From: Galbibacter sp035306585
Lineage (GTDB): Bacteria; Bacteroidota; Bacteroidia; Flavobacteriales; Flavobacteriaceae
Length of the DNA stretch: 64,000 nt
Direction of reading: 5' to 3'
Assembly (NCBI RefSeq): GCF_035306585.1
Contig: NZ_DATGNU010000021.1
Span: 49,226 to 113,225, forward strand
Position 1 is the stretch's first letter, and the number at the start of each line of letters is the position of its first letter. The notes under the pieces are model-generated. The model did not search any database. It saw only the letters and a list, made by a program, of their open reading frames with translations, and had not been told where the DNA came from. Position numbers and translations under genes: made by a program. Positions 35,591 through 44,634 of the stretch are shown here, piece by piece.

Positions 35591-36975
35591 AAACCGTATA
35601 CGTATATATTTTGATGCTTTGTTTTGTGTGCACACTAGCTGCACAAGAGAAACAACTGCCCCCAGAGGGTGGAGAGCCTCGGGCATTTACCCTTCCTGAA
35701 AAACAAGTAGTACAACTGGATAATGGATTAGAACTTGTCATGGTCCCATATGGTGCTATTCCTAAAGCTACTATTAGTATTCAGGTTAAAACTGGAAATA
35801 TTAACGAGGGTAAAGACCAGGTGTGGCTCTGTGATCTTTTGGCCGATTTAATGGAGCAAGGGAGCCGTTCGATGGATGCAAAAGTACTTTCAGATACCAT
35901 GGCTGCTATGGGTGGAAATCTAAATATTTCCGTCAGTCCACATGTGACCTCCTTAAATACAAGTGTGTTGTCTGAATTCACCACATCTGCAATAGAAGTG
36001 ATGGCTGAGGTGTTGCGGTATCCTAAATGGCCTGAGACGGAACTTGATCGCCTTAAAAACGATATGAAAAGGAATCTGGCTATAAGTTTGTCAAGGCCAA
36101 GCGCTCAAGCCAATGCCGCTTTTTTTGATAAATTGTACAAGGATCATCCTTACGGGAATTTTTACCCTACTGACACGATGATCGCTTCGTACGACTTGCA
36201 AGATATTACTGCGTTTTACAATGATAATTTTGGCGCAAAAAGAACGGTCATCTATGTGGTGGGTAAATTTGATCCAGCCAAAGTAGAAGAGGAAGTTCGA
36301 GCGGATTTTGAGTCTTGGCAAGCTGGACCCGAGGTCAATTATCCGATTGCTGAGCCACAAACGCAACATTTAGTTCAAATAATTGATCGACCAAATGCAC
36401 CACAATCTACCATAATTTATGGATTGCCTACCATTGATCCTTCCAATGATGATTACTTGGCTTTGGATATCACTAACTCCCTTCTTGGTGGCTCCTTCGG
36501 ATCACGAATCACCAGTAATATACGTGAAGACAAAGGGTATACATATTCGCCTCATAGCAGTTTGACGAGTAACTATAAGTCTGGAGTGTGGTATGAATCG
36601 GCTGATGTTACCTCTGAATTTACAGGAGCATCCTTGCAGGAGATTAAAAAAGAAATTATCAGACTTCAAGATTCGGTCCCTAGTACAGAGGAGCTCGATG
36701 GAATAAAAAATTATGAGGCCGGGGTGTTTGTATTGCAAAATTCTTCACCAGGTGGTATAATTGGTCAACTGAGCTTCTTGGATTTGCACGGACTCCCAGA
36801 GTCTTGGTTGGTGAACAAGGTGGATAACATAATGGCCATTACCCCTGAGCAGATAAGTGAAATGACTAAGAAGTATATCAGACCAAAGGATATGACCCTG
36901 ATCATTGTAGGAGACAAGGAAAAAGTGAAAATGCAAGTCCAAGAAACTTTTGCAAATGATGTGATAATAGATTGA
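35587..36975 (+). CDS. M16-family peptidase partner subunit lacking the zinc motif
   Basis: A 462-residue exported protein (signal ending TLAAQ). The M16 fold is recognisable from VQLDNGLELVMVPYGAIPKATISIQV, the LLADLMEQGS helix and, in the C-terminal half, SNIREDKGYTYSPHSS with the Arg/Tyr pair used for substrate binding. The HxxEH metal motif is absent: the equivalent helix reads WLCDLLADLM. It is therefore the non-catalytic partner of the preceding subunit, like the alpha subunit of MPP. A hairpin terminator follows. Confidence 0.93.
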   Translation: MKTVYVYILMLCFVCTLAAQEKQLPPEGGEPRAFTLPEKQVVQLDNGLELVMVPYGAIPKATISIQVKTGNINEGKDQVWLCDLLADLMEQGSRSMDAKVLSDTMAAMGGNLNISVSPHVTSLNTSVLSEFTTSAIEVMAEVLRYPKWPETELDRLKNDMKRNLAISLSRPSAQANAAFFDKLYKDHPYGNFYPTDTMIASYDLQDITAFYNDNFGAKRTVIYVVGKFDPAKVEEEVRADFESWQAGPEVNYPIAEPQTQHLVQIIDRPNAPQSTIIYGLPTIDPSNDDYLALDITNSLLGGSFGSRITSNIREDKGYTYSPHSSLTSNYKSGVWYESADVTSEFTGASLQEIKKEIIRLQDSVPSTEELDGIKNYEAGVFVLQNSSPGGIIGQLSFLDLHGLPESWLVNKVDNIMAITPEQISEMTKKYIRPKDMTLIIVGDKEKVKMQVQETFANDVIID

Positions 36976-37033
36976 ATTAGAATCTGCTTTTTTAACCATA
37001 AAGGTTAAAAATTCAACTTATTTTATAAAATTT

Positions 37034-37075
37034 CAAAGCTACTGATTGTGTTAAAATTAGTAGCTTTGTGTTTTT
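37034..37075 (+). terminator. Terminator after the M16 pair, overlapping the mdh promoter box
   Basis: Perfect 10-bp arms CAAAGCTACT (37034-37043) and AGTAGCTTTG (37059-37068) are followed by a T run. The 3' arm contains TAGCTTTG (37061-37068), an exact TAnnTTTG box placed 43 nt before mdh. Confidence 0.75.
37061..37068 (+). promoter_or_regulatory. -7 box for mdh inside a terminator arm
   Basis: TAGCTTTG matches the consensus. It lies within the 3' arm of the preceding terminator, so read-through from the M16 genes and mdh initiation compete for the same bases. Confidence 0.5.
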
Positions 37076-37110
37076 AACATTCAACGTTTAAATATAAATC
37101 TTTAAAAAAT

Positions 37111-38037
37111 ATGAAAGTTACAGTTGTTGGTGCGGGATCAGTAGGTGCGAGCTGCGCCGAATACATTGCTATTAAAAACTTCGCATCGGAGGTCGTTTTA
37201 TTGGATATCAAAGAAGGATATGCAGAAGGGAAAGCTATGGATTTGATGCAAACAGCCTCTTTAAATGGTTTTGATACCAAAATTACAGGGGTTACTGGAG
37301 ATTATTTCAAAACTTCCGATACGGATATTGCCGTGATTACCAGTGGTATACCACGTAAACCTGGCATGACTCGTGAGGAACTTATTGGAATCAATGCTGG
37401 GATTGTTAAGGAGGTAGCTGATAATTTGATTAAACACTCTCCAAATGTGATTATTATAGTGGTTAGTAATCCAATGGATACCATGACTTATTTGGTTCAC
37501 AAAACAACTGGTCTTCCTAAGAATAAAATTATCGGAATGGGTGGTGCTTTAGATAGTGCTCGTTTTAAATACAGACTAGCAGAAGCGTTAGAGGCTCCAA
37601 TATCTGATGTTGATGGAATGGTTATAGGAGGTCATAGTGATACAGGAATGATACCATTGACCCGATTAGCGACTCGTAACAGTCTTCCAGTTCATAAAAT
37701 TCTCTCTGAAGAGCGTCTTACTCAAGTAAGTGAGGAAACTAAAGTTGGAGGGGCTACACTTACGAAATTACTAGGAACATCTGCATGGTATGCGCCTGGA
37801 GCGGCAGTTTCTGGACTTGTTCAAGCCATCGCTTGTGATCAGAAGAAAATGTTTCCGTGCTCTGCACTTTTAGAAGGGGAGTATGGAATGAGTGACATCA
37901 GTATAGGAGTGCCAGTTATCCTTGGTAAGAACGGAATCGAGCGTATTGTTGAGATCGAGTTGACGGAAGCCGAAAAAGCTAAAATGGAAGAAAGTGCTGC
38001 AGGTGTTCGTAAAACCAACGGCCTATTAGAATTGTAA
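37111..38037 (+). CDS. mdh: Malate dehydrogenase, LDH-like type
   Basis: NAD-dependent malate dehydrogenase of the citric acid cycle, cytoplasmic, 308 residues. The N-terminal dinucleotide fold reads VVGAGSVGASCAEYI, with the acidic VLLDIKEG end of strand 2 indicating NAD. Substrate residues lie in GIPRKPGMTREEL, VSNPMDTMT and the catalytic His segment GGHSDTGMIPL. Arg in place of Gln/Lys at the specificity position (PRKPGMTR) favours malate over lactate. It is a single-gene unit between two hairpin terminators. Confidence 0.95.
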   Translation: MKVTVVGAGSVGASCAEYIAIKNFASEVVLLDIKEGYAEGKAMDLMQTASLNGFDTKITGVTGDYFKTSDTDIAVITSGIPRKPGMTREELIGINAGIVKEVADNLIKHSPNVIIIVVSNPMDTMTYLVHKTTGLPKNKIIGMGGALDSARFKYRLAEALEAPISDVDGMVIGGHSDTGMIPLTRLATRNSLPVHKILSEERLTQVSEETKVGGATLTKLLGTSAWYAPGAAVSGLVQAIACDQKKMFPCSALLEGEYGMSDISIGVPVILGKNGIERIVEIELTEAEKAKMEESAAGVRKTNGLLEL

Positions 38038-38069
38038 AAATTACCATTCTTTTATCGAATTAATAAAAT

Positions 38070-38103
38070 ATCCTACGAAGTTTACACTTTCGTGGGATTT
38101 TTT
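38070..38103 (+). terminator. Terminator after mdh
   Basis: ATCCTACGAA (38070-38079) pairs with TTCGTGGGAT (38089-38098, one G-T) and is followed by a T run. Confidence 0.8.
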
Positions 38104-38128
38104 ATGGATTAAATGTTGGAAAAAATAA

Positions 38129-38159
38129 TTGTCAGTTCATATCGTAAACGCTATATTTG
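38129..38159 (+). promoter_or_regulatory. Promoter of secDF
   Basis: TTG (38129-38131), a 20-nt spacer and TATATTTG (38152-38159) form the clearest -33/-7 pair in the window, 36 nt before the ATG. Confidence 0.7.
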
Positions 38160-38194
38160 TCCGTTTTTATAATTGACCATTAAAATAAATCAGA

Positions 38195-41182
38195 ATGCAG
38201 AATAAAGGACTTGTTAGGCTATTTGCCGTTTTGTTCGCTCTTGTAAGTATTTATCAGTTGTCATTTACCTTTGTTGCAAATAAGGTAGAAGCAGATGCAG
38301 AGGAGTATGCTTACAATAAAATCTCAGATCAAGAAGAGGACTATGTGGCGAAGCGTGAGAGCGTGGAATCTAGATACTTAGATTCACTTCAAAATGAAAA
38401 GGTATTTGATCTTGGATTTACAGACTTCACATGGAAGGAAGTAAAGGAGAAAGAACTTAACAAAGGTTTAGACCTTAAAGGAGGGATCAACGTAACCCTT
38501 CAGATTTCCGTTAAGGATATATTGAAAGGTTTGGCAAATGATTCTAAAGATCCAGTGTTCAATAAAGCCTTGGATCAAGCAGATGAAGCTGCTAAAAATA
38601 GCCAAGCTGACTATGTTGATTTATTCTTCCAAGAGTTTACAAAACTCAGCGGTGGTACAACCAAGTTGGCCTCCCCTGATATTTTTGCCAATAAGTTATT
38701 AAGCGAGGATATTAATTTTCAAATGACCGATGCGCAGGTTCAACCAATTTTGCGTAGAAAAATTGATGAATCTATTACTTCAGCTTTTGAAGTTTTGCGT
38801 CAGCGTATCGATAAATTTGGAGTTACTTCTCCAAACATTCAAAGACTTGGAACTTCAGGACGGATTCTTGTAGAATTACCTGGTGCTAAGGATGTGGATC
38901 GTGTAAAGGGTCTTTTACAAAGTACTGCGCAATTAGAGTTTTGGGAAACCTTCAAGGCAGAGGATGTAAATACCTTCATGATTGCAGCTAACAATAAGTT
39001 AATAGACATTCTAAAGGTTAATGATACTACTACCACTGAAGAAGAGGAGGAGGAGGTTTCAGAGATCGATTCTTTGCTTTCTGATGCTGTAAAGGATTCT
39101 GCTGATGTGGCTACTCAAGTTAATCCATTGTATGACCTTATGGTTAGTGGTGGAATGCAAGGGTCTCCAATTATAGCTAGAGTGGCTATTAAGGATACGG
39201 CAAAATTTAATCAGTATATCAATATGCCTGAGATTCGTCAGTTATTACCTGCGAATCTACAGTATGTTGAATTTGCATGGGGTATCGCTTCTAAAGATTC
39301 CCAGGTTTTGGATCTATATGCTCTAAAAGGAAATCGTGAGAGTCAACCTAATATGAGTGGGGATGTGATCACCGATGCACAGCAAACCTACGATATGGCT
39401 GGTAGACCAGCGGTATCCATGCAGATGAACAACCGTGGTGCTAAAATATGGGAAGAACTTACAGGAAAAGCTTTTAGAGAGGGTGGTAATATTGCAATCG
39501 TTCTCGATAATGTAGTATACTCAGCGCCCGGTGTTTCTAAAGGTGCTATTACTGGTGGGAATTCCGAAATATCTGGGGACTTCACCCTTAATGAAGCAAA
39601 TGATTTAGCAAACGTTTTAAGAGCAGGTAAACTGCCAGCATCAGCTGAAATTATTCAATCTGCAGTTGTTGGACCATCTTTAGGGCAAGAGGCGATCGAT
39701 AGTGGAATGTTCTCCTTCTTAGTAGCTGCTTTCTTAGTGCTTCTTTGGATGATTACCTATTATGGCAGAGCAGGCTTATATGCCGATGTTGCTCTTGTTC
39801 TTAACATTGTTTTGATATTTGGGATACTTGCTGGACTAGGCTTTGTGCTTACGCTTCCGGGTATTGCCGGTATTGTACTGACCATTGGTATGTCGGTGGA
39901 TGCAAACGTGATTATATTTGAACGTGTTAAAGAGGAATTACGCGCTGGTAAAGGGCAGATTCAGGCAATCGCTGATGGTTTTGGAAATGCATTATCTTCA
40001 ATTCTTGATGCGAACATTACCACTGGATTAACGGCAATTGTACTTTTGATGTTTGGTTCTGGACCGATTCAAGGTTTTGCAACTACCTTAATCATTGGTA
40101 TTCTTACTTCTTTATTTACCGCGATATTTGTAACCCGACTAATGTTAGAGCGTGATTTTTCAAAAAGTAAAAAGAATTTCACCTTCACGACATTTATTAC
40201 AGATAAACTACCTAAAAACCTAAATATTAATTTTCTAGGGAAAAGGAAAATTGCGTATATCATTTCAAGTATTCTCGTACTTATCAGTATTGTTAGTTTA
40301 ACTACCAAAGGACTTGAAGGTGGGATTGATTTTGTCGGTGGTCGTTCTTATCAAGTTCGATTCGTAGACCCTGTGAATCCTACTCAGATTGGGGAAGAAC
40401 TAAGTGCTGTTTTAGGAAGTACTGAGGTAAAGACTTTTGGAGATGCCAATCAGGTTAAAATCACCACCAAGTATAAAGTTGATGTTGAAGGTAGTGAAGT
40501 AGACAACGAAATTCAAGGCTTGTTATATGATAATCTTAGTAAGTATTATCCAGAGAATTTCACCTATGAAGATTTTACTTTAGGTGCAAACGCTTCTGAA
40601 ATCGGTATCTTACAAGCCGTTAAAGTAGGCCCTACTATTGCAGATGATATTAAAAAAGATGCACTTTGGGCTGTTCTTGGTTCTTTAGTAGTGATCTTTT
40701 TATATATTCTACTTCGATTCCGTAAATGGCAGTTCTCCTTAGGAGCGGTTGCCGCCCTAACCCACGACGTTATAATCGTTCTTGGAGTATTCTCCCTGAC
40801 CTCGCATTTGATGCCTTTTAGTATGGAGGTAGATCAATCTTTTATCGCGGCGATCTTAACGGTTGTAGGGTACTCTATCAACGATACGGTGATTGTATTT
40901 GATAGGATTCGAGAAGAAACTCAAAAGCGTGGTTGGAGAGGTACGGCCATTGTTAACAGCGCTTTGAATAGCACCATAAGTAGGACTTTAAATACTTCCT
41001 TAACGACCTTGGTAGTGCTTATCGCCATCTTTATTTTTGGTGGTGAGTCCTTACGTGGATTTATGTTTGCCATGATTGTAGGTATTACCATAGGTACGTT
41101 CTCATCTATATTTATCGCGACTCCCATTATGTTTGATACCACTAAAGATAAAGGAGAACAGGATAAAGCTTTAGATGCTTAG
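38195..41182 (+). CDS. secDF: Protein translocase subunit SecDF, fused SecD-SecF
   Basis: A 995-residue fusion of SecD and SecF, which use the proton gradient to assist late steps of Sec export. Predicted 12 membrane helices in two sets. SecD marks are GLDLKGGINVTLQ, the large P1 domain, and IGMSVDANVIIFERVKEELRAGKG. SecF marks are GGIDFVGGRSYQVRF and VGYSINDTVIVFDRIREETQ. The first periplasmic domain has an acidic insert near residues 280-310 (TTTEEEEEEVSEID). Fused SecDF is usual in Bacteroidota. It has a clear promoter and is followed by a strong hairpin. Confidence 0.96.
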   Translation: MQNKGLVRLFAVLFALVSIYQLSFTFVANKVEADAEEYAYNKISDQEEDYVAKRESVESRYLDSLQNEKVFDLGFTDFTWKEVKEKELNKGLDLKGGINVTLQISVKDILKGLANDSKDPVFNKALDQADEAAKNSQADYVDLFFQEFTKLSGGTTKLASPDIFANKLLSEDINFQMTDAQVQPILRRKIDESITSAFEVLRQRIDKFGVTSPNIQRLGTSGRILVELPGAKDVDRVKGLLQSTAQLEFWETFKAEDVNTFMIAANNKLIDILKVNDTTTTEEEEEEVSEIDSLLSDAVKDSADVATQVNPLYDLMVSGGMQGSPIIARVAIKDTAKFNQYINMPEIRQLLPANLQYVEFAWGIASKDSQVLDLYALKGNRESQPNMSGDVITDAQQTYDMAGRPAVSMQMNNRGAKIWEELTGKAFREGGNIAIVLDNVVYSAPGVSKGAITGGNSEISGDFTLNEANDLANVLRAGKLPASAEIIQSAVVGPSLGQEAIDSGMFSFLVAAFLVLLWMITYYGRAGLYADVALVLNIVLIFGILAGLGFVLTLPGIAGIVLTIGMSVDANVIIFERVKEELRAGKGQIQAIADGFGNALSSILDANITTGLTAIVLLMFGSGPIQGFATTLIIGILTSLFTAIFVTRLMLERDFSKSKKNFTFTTFITDKLPKNLNINFLGKRKIAYIISSILVLISIVSLTTKGLEGGIDFVGGRSYQVRFVDPVNPTQIGEELSAVLGSTEVKTFGDANQVKITTKYKVDVEGSEVDNEIQGLLYDNLSKYYPENFTYEDFTLGANASEIGILQAVKVGPTIADDIKKDALWAVLGSLVVIFLYILLRFRKWQFSLGAVAALTHDVIIVLGVFSLTSHLMPFSMEVDQSFIAAILTVVGYSINDTVIVFDRIREETQKRGWRGTAIVNSALNSTISRTLNTSLTTLVVLIAIFIFGGESLRGFMFAMIVGITIGTFSSIFIATPIMFDTTKDKGEQDKALDA

Positions 41183-41207
41183 TTAAAAGTAATTATTTTA
41201 AGATTAT

Positions 41208-41241
41208 AAAAAAGAACTGTCAGCAAGGCAGTTCTTTTTTT
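41208..41241 (+). terminator. Terminator after secDF
   Basis: AAAAAAGAACTG (41208-41219) pairs with CAGTTCTTTTTT (from 41229) and runs into more T. Confidence 0.85.
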
Positions 41242-41432
41242 ATGACCTTGTCTTTCAAGTAGCTATTTTTTCTGTATTACTTTTACTTTTGGGTCTTGGA
41301 TGCATTCAACATCGATTTCCCTAACAAATCTTCTTGCATTATAACCTTTTGTTAGGGACTTTTCAGCCCCATTTCGATAAATTATTACGTAATTTTATTG
41401 CTTTAAAATGTTCTTTACATAGGAATCAGTCT

Positions 41433-41590
41433 AGTACGGTTTGGGGGAATCCAACTAAGAGGGAATTGTGTGAAAATCACAAGCTGTCGCGCAACTGTAA
41501 GTAACCATATTAGTTTTTACAAAGAAATCCACTGTCTTTAATGATGGGAAGGAAGTGAAAATGTTACAAGCCAGGAGACCTGCCGCTACT
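41433..41590 (+). ncRNA. Cobalamin riboswitch upstream of metE
   Basis: The adenosylcobalamin riboswitch pattern is plain: AGAGGGAATTGTGTGAAAATCAC, then GCTGTCGCGCAACTGTAAG, and the B12 box AAGCCAGGAGACCTGCC (41568-41584). AGTA (41433-41436) and TACT (41587-41590) can close the outer stem. It lies about 150 nt before metE, the cobalamin-independent methionine synthase, which is classically shut off when B12 is available. Two mutually exclusive hairpins lie between it and the start codon. Confidence 0.93.
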
Positions 41591-41642
41591 AAAATGATAA
41601 TGCTTTCGCGATTTGAAGCTATATCACGTATTGATGGTCATC

Positions 41643-41695
41643 TGCCTTGTTGAGAAGGCAAATTCGCATTGATACTAGTTTTAAATCAGCAAGGC
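41643..41695 (+). promoter_or_regulatory. Candidate expression platform with alternative hairpins
   Basis: TGCCTT (41643-41648) can pair locally with AAGGCA (41655-41660). Alternatively GCCTTGTTGA (41644-41653) can pair with TCAGCAAGGC (41686-41695, one G-T). The two foldings share bases and exclude each other. There is no T run, so control of translation or Rho access is more likely than intrinsic termination. Confidence 0.5.
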
Positions 41696-41742
41696 GTCTT
41701 AAGTCTTGAACAATACTTGTTTAACTGATTTAATTCACACAG

Positions 41743-44058
41743 ATGATTACACACAATCTAGGGTACCCGCGTATTGGTGCCAAAAGAGAACTTAAGTTCG
41801 CTTTAGAGGACTATTGGTCAGGTAAAATTTCCCAAGACACACTACTTCTAAAGGCGAAGGAACTTCGAAAAGAGCATTGGCTTATTCAACAGCAAAAAGG
41901 AATTGAGCTTATTCCCACCAATGATTTCTCTTTGTACGATCAAGTACTGGACCTCAGTTTTATCTTGGGGGCTATCCCGCCTCGTTACAAAGAAAGCTTT
42001 AATCTTAAAGATCGTAATTTAGATCTATACTTTGCAATGGCCAGAGGTCAACAAAGAGAAGGAGCTGACGTTATTGCCATGGAGATGACCAAATGGTTCG
42101 ATACGAATTATCATTATATCGTTCCCGAGTTTTACATGGATCAGGAATTTGAACTCAGCCCTGATAAAATTCTTAATGAACTCCAAGAGGCTATAGCCAT
42201 TGGTATAACACCTAAACCAGTATTAATTGGACCTTTGTCTTATTTGCTATTAGGCAAAGAGAAAGAGCCTGGTTTTAACCGATTAAGCTTACTGGAAAAG
42301 CTACTACCAGTTTATATTAAGCTCCTACAGAAAATTAAGAATTCAGGAGCAAGTTGGATTCAAATTGATGAACCTTTTTTGGTAATGGATGTTGCTAAAG
42401 ACCTAGCGGATCAATATAAAGAGGTTTTTAAACGCATTGCTAATGAAGTCCCTGGCTTAAAGGTGATTTTGGCGACTTATTTTGGTGATCTGGATCAGTG
42501 TGCTCCATGGGTAGCAAAACTTCCTGTATACGCCTTGCATATTGACCTAGTACGTGGAAAAGAAGGGCTTGATAAGGTGTTAGAATCTTTGGACCCTAAT
42601 ACGAGCCTCTCTCTAGGAATCGTTGATGGGCGTAATATTTGGAAAAATGATTATAAGAATTCTCTCGAACTTATTGAAAAAGCAACAGGCAATTTAGGAG
42701 CCTCAAGAGTATTGCTTGCACCTTCGTGTTCTCTTTTGCATGTGCCTTTTGATTTGGATCAAGAGCATCACACTGATAGTTTACCCAATGAGGTTAAAAA
42801 TTGGATGGCTTTTGCAAAACAAAAACTAAAAGAAGTTGTCCAATTGTGTGAATTGGCTCATGAACCGTCTAAGCATGTAAGTGTTTTAGAAGAGAACACA
42901 AAAGTGATTCATGATAAATTACATTCTGAATTGATTCACAAAAAAATAGTGAAACAAGCTATGGATGATTTGGTGGATTCCAAGGCGCATCGCTTGAGTG
43001 AATTTAAAATTAGGCAATCACTTCAAAAAGCGCATTTAAGGCTTCCTTTGTTTCCTACCACTACCATTGGGTCTTTCCCACAAACAACTCAGGTCAGGGC
43101 TTTGCGTTCAAGGCTAAGAAACAAGCGAATTTCTCAAAGTGACTATGATTTAAAAATTGCACAAGCCATCAAAGAAGCTGTTTTATGGCAGGAGGAAATA
43201 GGATTGGATGTCCTAGTGCATGGGGAATTTGAACGCAATGATATGGTAGAGTACTTTGGGGAGCAATTGGAAGGATTTGTTTTTACAAAATTTGGCTGGG
43301 TTCAAAGTTATGGATCTAGAGCGGTCAAGCCTCCTATAATTTTTGGAGATGTCCACAGACCACATCCAATGACTGTGAAATGGACCTCCTATGCACAAGG
43401 GCTAACAGGATTACCTGTAAAGGGTATGTTAACAGGTCCTGTCACTATTTTACAATGGTCTTTTGTACGGGACGATCAGCCTTGTGAAGTTACGGCAAAT
43501 CAAATTGCACTTGCCATAGGAGAAGAGGTAAGAGATCTAGAAAAAGCGGGTATTAAGATTATTCAAATTGATGAACCTGCCATTCGCGAAGGACTTCCTT
43601 TGAAACGAAAGGATTGGGAAGTTTATCTCGATTGGGCGATTAACGCATTTAGAATTAGTGCCTACAGGGTAAAGGATACCACACAGATTCACACCCATAT
43701 GTGTTATTCCGAATTCAATGATATTATAAAGCACATCGCAGCTATGGATGCTGATGTAATTACTATAGAAACTTCTCGTTCTCATATGGAATTACTCGAA
43801 GCCTTTGTAGATTTTAAATACCCTAATGAAATAGGTCCTGGAGTCTATGATATTCACTCTCCAAGGGTGCCCTCTGAAAATGAGATGATAGTCTTATTAG
43901 AAAAAGCCGCGAATCTAATTCCTATAGAAAACTTATGGGTGAATCCTGACTGTGGGTTAAAAACTAGAGGATGGCAGGAGACTAAAGATGCTTTAATAAA
44001 AATGGTCAATGCTGCTAAAGCATTACGTAAAAGACATAAAACGGATCTTGTCCATTGA
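41743..44058 (+). CDS. metE: Cobalamin-independent methionine synthase
   Basis: Cytoplasmic zinc enzyme moving a methyl group from 5-methyltetrahydropteroyl-triglutamate to homocysteine. The 771 residues comprise two related barrels: the N-terminal half opens NLGYPRIGAKRELKFALEDYWSG, and the C-terminal half carries TTTIGSFPQT. Zinc ligands appear in HTHMCYSEF, the ETSRSHMELL region and PDCGLKTRGW. The upstream cobalamin riboswitch confirms the choice and implies that the cell also has or imports B12 and uses MetH when it can. A hairpin follows the gene. Confidence 0.97.
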   Translation: MITHNLGYPRIGAKRELKFALEDYWSGKISQDTLLLKAKELRKEHWLIQQQKGIELIPTNDFSLYDQVLDLSFILGAIPPRYKESFNLKDRNLDLYFAMARGQQREGADVIAMEMTKWFDTNYHYIVPEFYMDQEFELSPDKILNELQEAIAIGITPKPVLIGPLSYLLLGKEKEPGFNRLSLLEKLLPVYIKLLQKIKNSGASWIQIDEPFLVMDVAKDLADQYKEVFKRIANEVPGLKVILATYFGDLDQCAPWVAKLPVYALHIDLVRGKEGLDKVLESLDPNTSLSLGIVDGRNIWKNDYKNSLELIEKATGNLGASRVLLAPSCSLLHVPFDLDQEHHTDSLPNEVKNWMAFAKQKLKEVVQLCELAHEPSKHVSVLEENTKVIHDKLHSELIHKKIVKQAMDDLVDSKAHRLSEFKIRQSLQKAHLRLPLFPTTTIGSFPQTTQVRALRSRLRNKRISQSDYDLKIAQAIKEAVLWQEEIGLDVLVHGEFERNDMVEYFGEQLEGFVFTKFGWVQSYGSRAVKPPIIFGDVHRPHPMTVKWTSYAQGLTGLPVKGMLTGPVTILQWSFVRDDQPCEVTANQIALAIGEEVRDLEKAGIKIIQIDEPAIREGLPLKRKDWEVYLDWAINAFRISAYRVKDTTQIHTHMCYSEFNDIIKHIAAMDADVITIETSRSHMELLEAFVDFKYPNEIGPGVYDIHSPRVPSENEMIVLLEKAANLIPIENLWVNPDCGLKTRGWQETKDALIKMVNAAKALRKRHKTDLVH

Positions 44059-44081
44059 AAGAGGTTTCTTTAAAATTAAGA

Positions 44082-44110
44082 AAGGAGCTGTAAATATTAT
44101 GCAGCTCCTT
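44082..44110. terminator. Hairpin between metE and the convergent DUF192 gene
   Basis: Perfect 9-bp arms AAGGAGCTG (44082-44090) and CAGCTCCTT (44102-44110) lie between converging genes and may end both. T runs are short. Confidence 0.6.
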
Positions 44111-44142
44111 AATTCTATTGTTTTACCTGGTGTGATGTTTAC

Positions 44143-44634
44143 TTATTTCTGGGTGAATTCAATGCGGTCACCGCTTTGTAGTTTCCACATCTGAATCATT
44201 CCAGCATTAAGTTCTAATACATATTGAGCCGCTCCCTGTGATCGCAAGGATTCTTCTGACAATGGAGCTGCATTTTCAATGGTATTGATAATGGTGTTAT
44301 TGCTATCTATAAATAAGATATCTAGTGGAATACTAGTGTTTTTCATATAAAAGGAACGCGGTTGCTCGTCTTCGAAAATAAAAAGCATTCCTTGATTTTG
44401 CTCCATAGAGGTCCTATACATAAGGCCAGTTTGACGCTCGTATTCATTGTCAGCAATTTCGATATCAATATTTCCTATCTTTAGGGAGTCTCCTTGGTAG
44501 ATGCTTAATTCACCTTCCTTTTTAAAACTAACTTCGGTGGTCTTGATTTCTTTTTTGGTTTGTGTTTGACAACTAACGAAAGCCATACAAAGAAGAATGA
44601 TTAGGACTAAAGTTCTGATTATAAAATTGATCAT
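44143..44634 (-). CDS. DUF192 family lipoprotein
   Basis: A 163-residue predicted lipoprotein (lipobox AFVSC, Cys22) with the DUF192 pattern: IADNEYERQTGLMYRTSMEQNQGMLFIF, then RSFYMKNTSIPLDILFID, then QYVLELNAG. Function is unknown for the family, which occurs as small exported proteins in many bacteria. It overlaps lgt by 4 nt. That is an apt partnership, since Lgt is the enzyme that lipidates such a Cys, but probably coincidental. Confidence 0.9.
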   Translation of the reverse strand: MINFIIRTLVLIILLCMAFVSCQTQTKKEIKTTEVSFKKEGELSIYQGDSLKIGNIDIEIADNEYERQTGLMYRTSMEQNQGMLFIFEDEQPRSFYMKNTSIPLDILFIDSNNTIINTIENAAPLSEESLRSQGAAQYVLELNAGMIQMWKLQSGDRIEFTQK

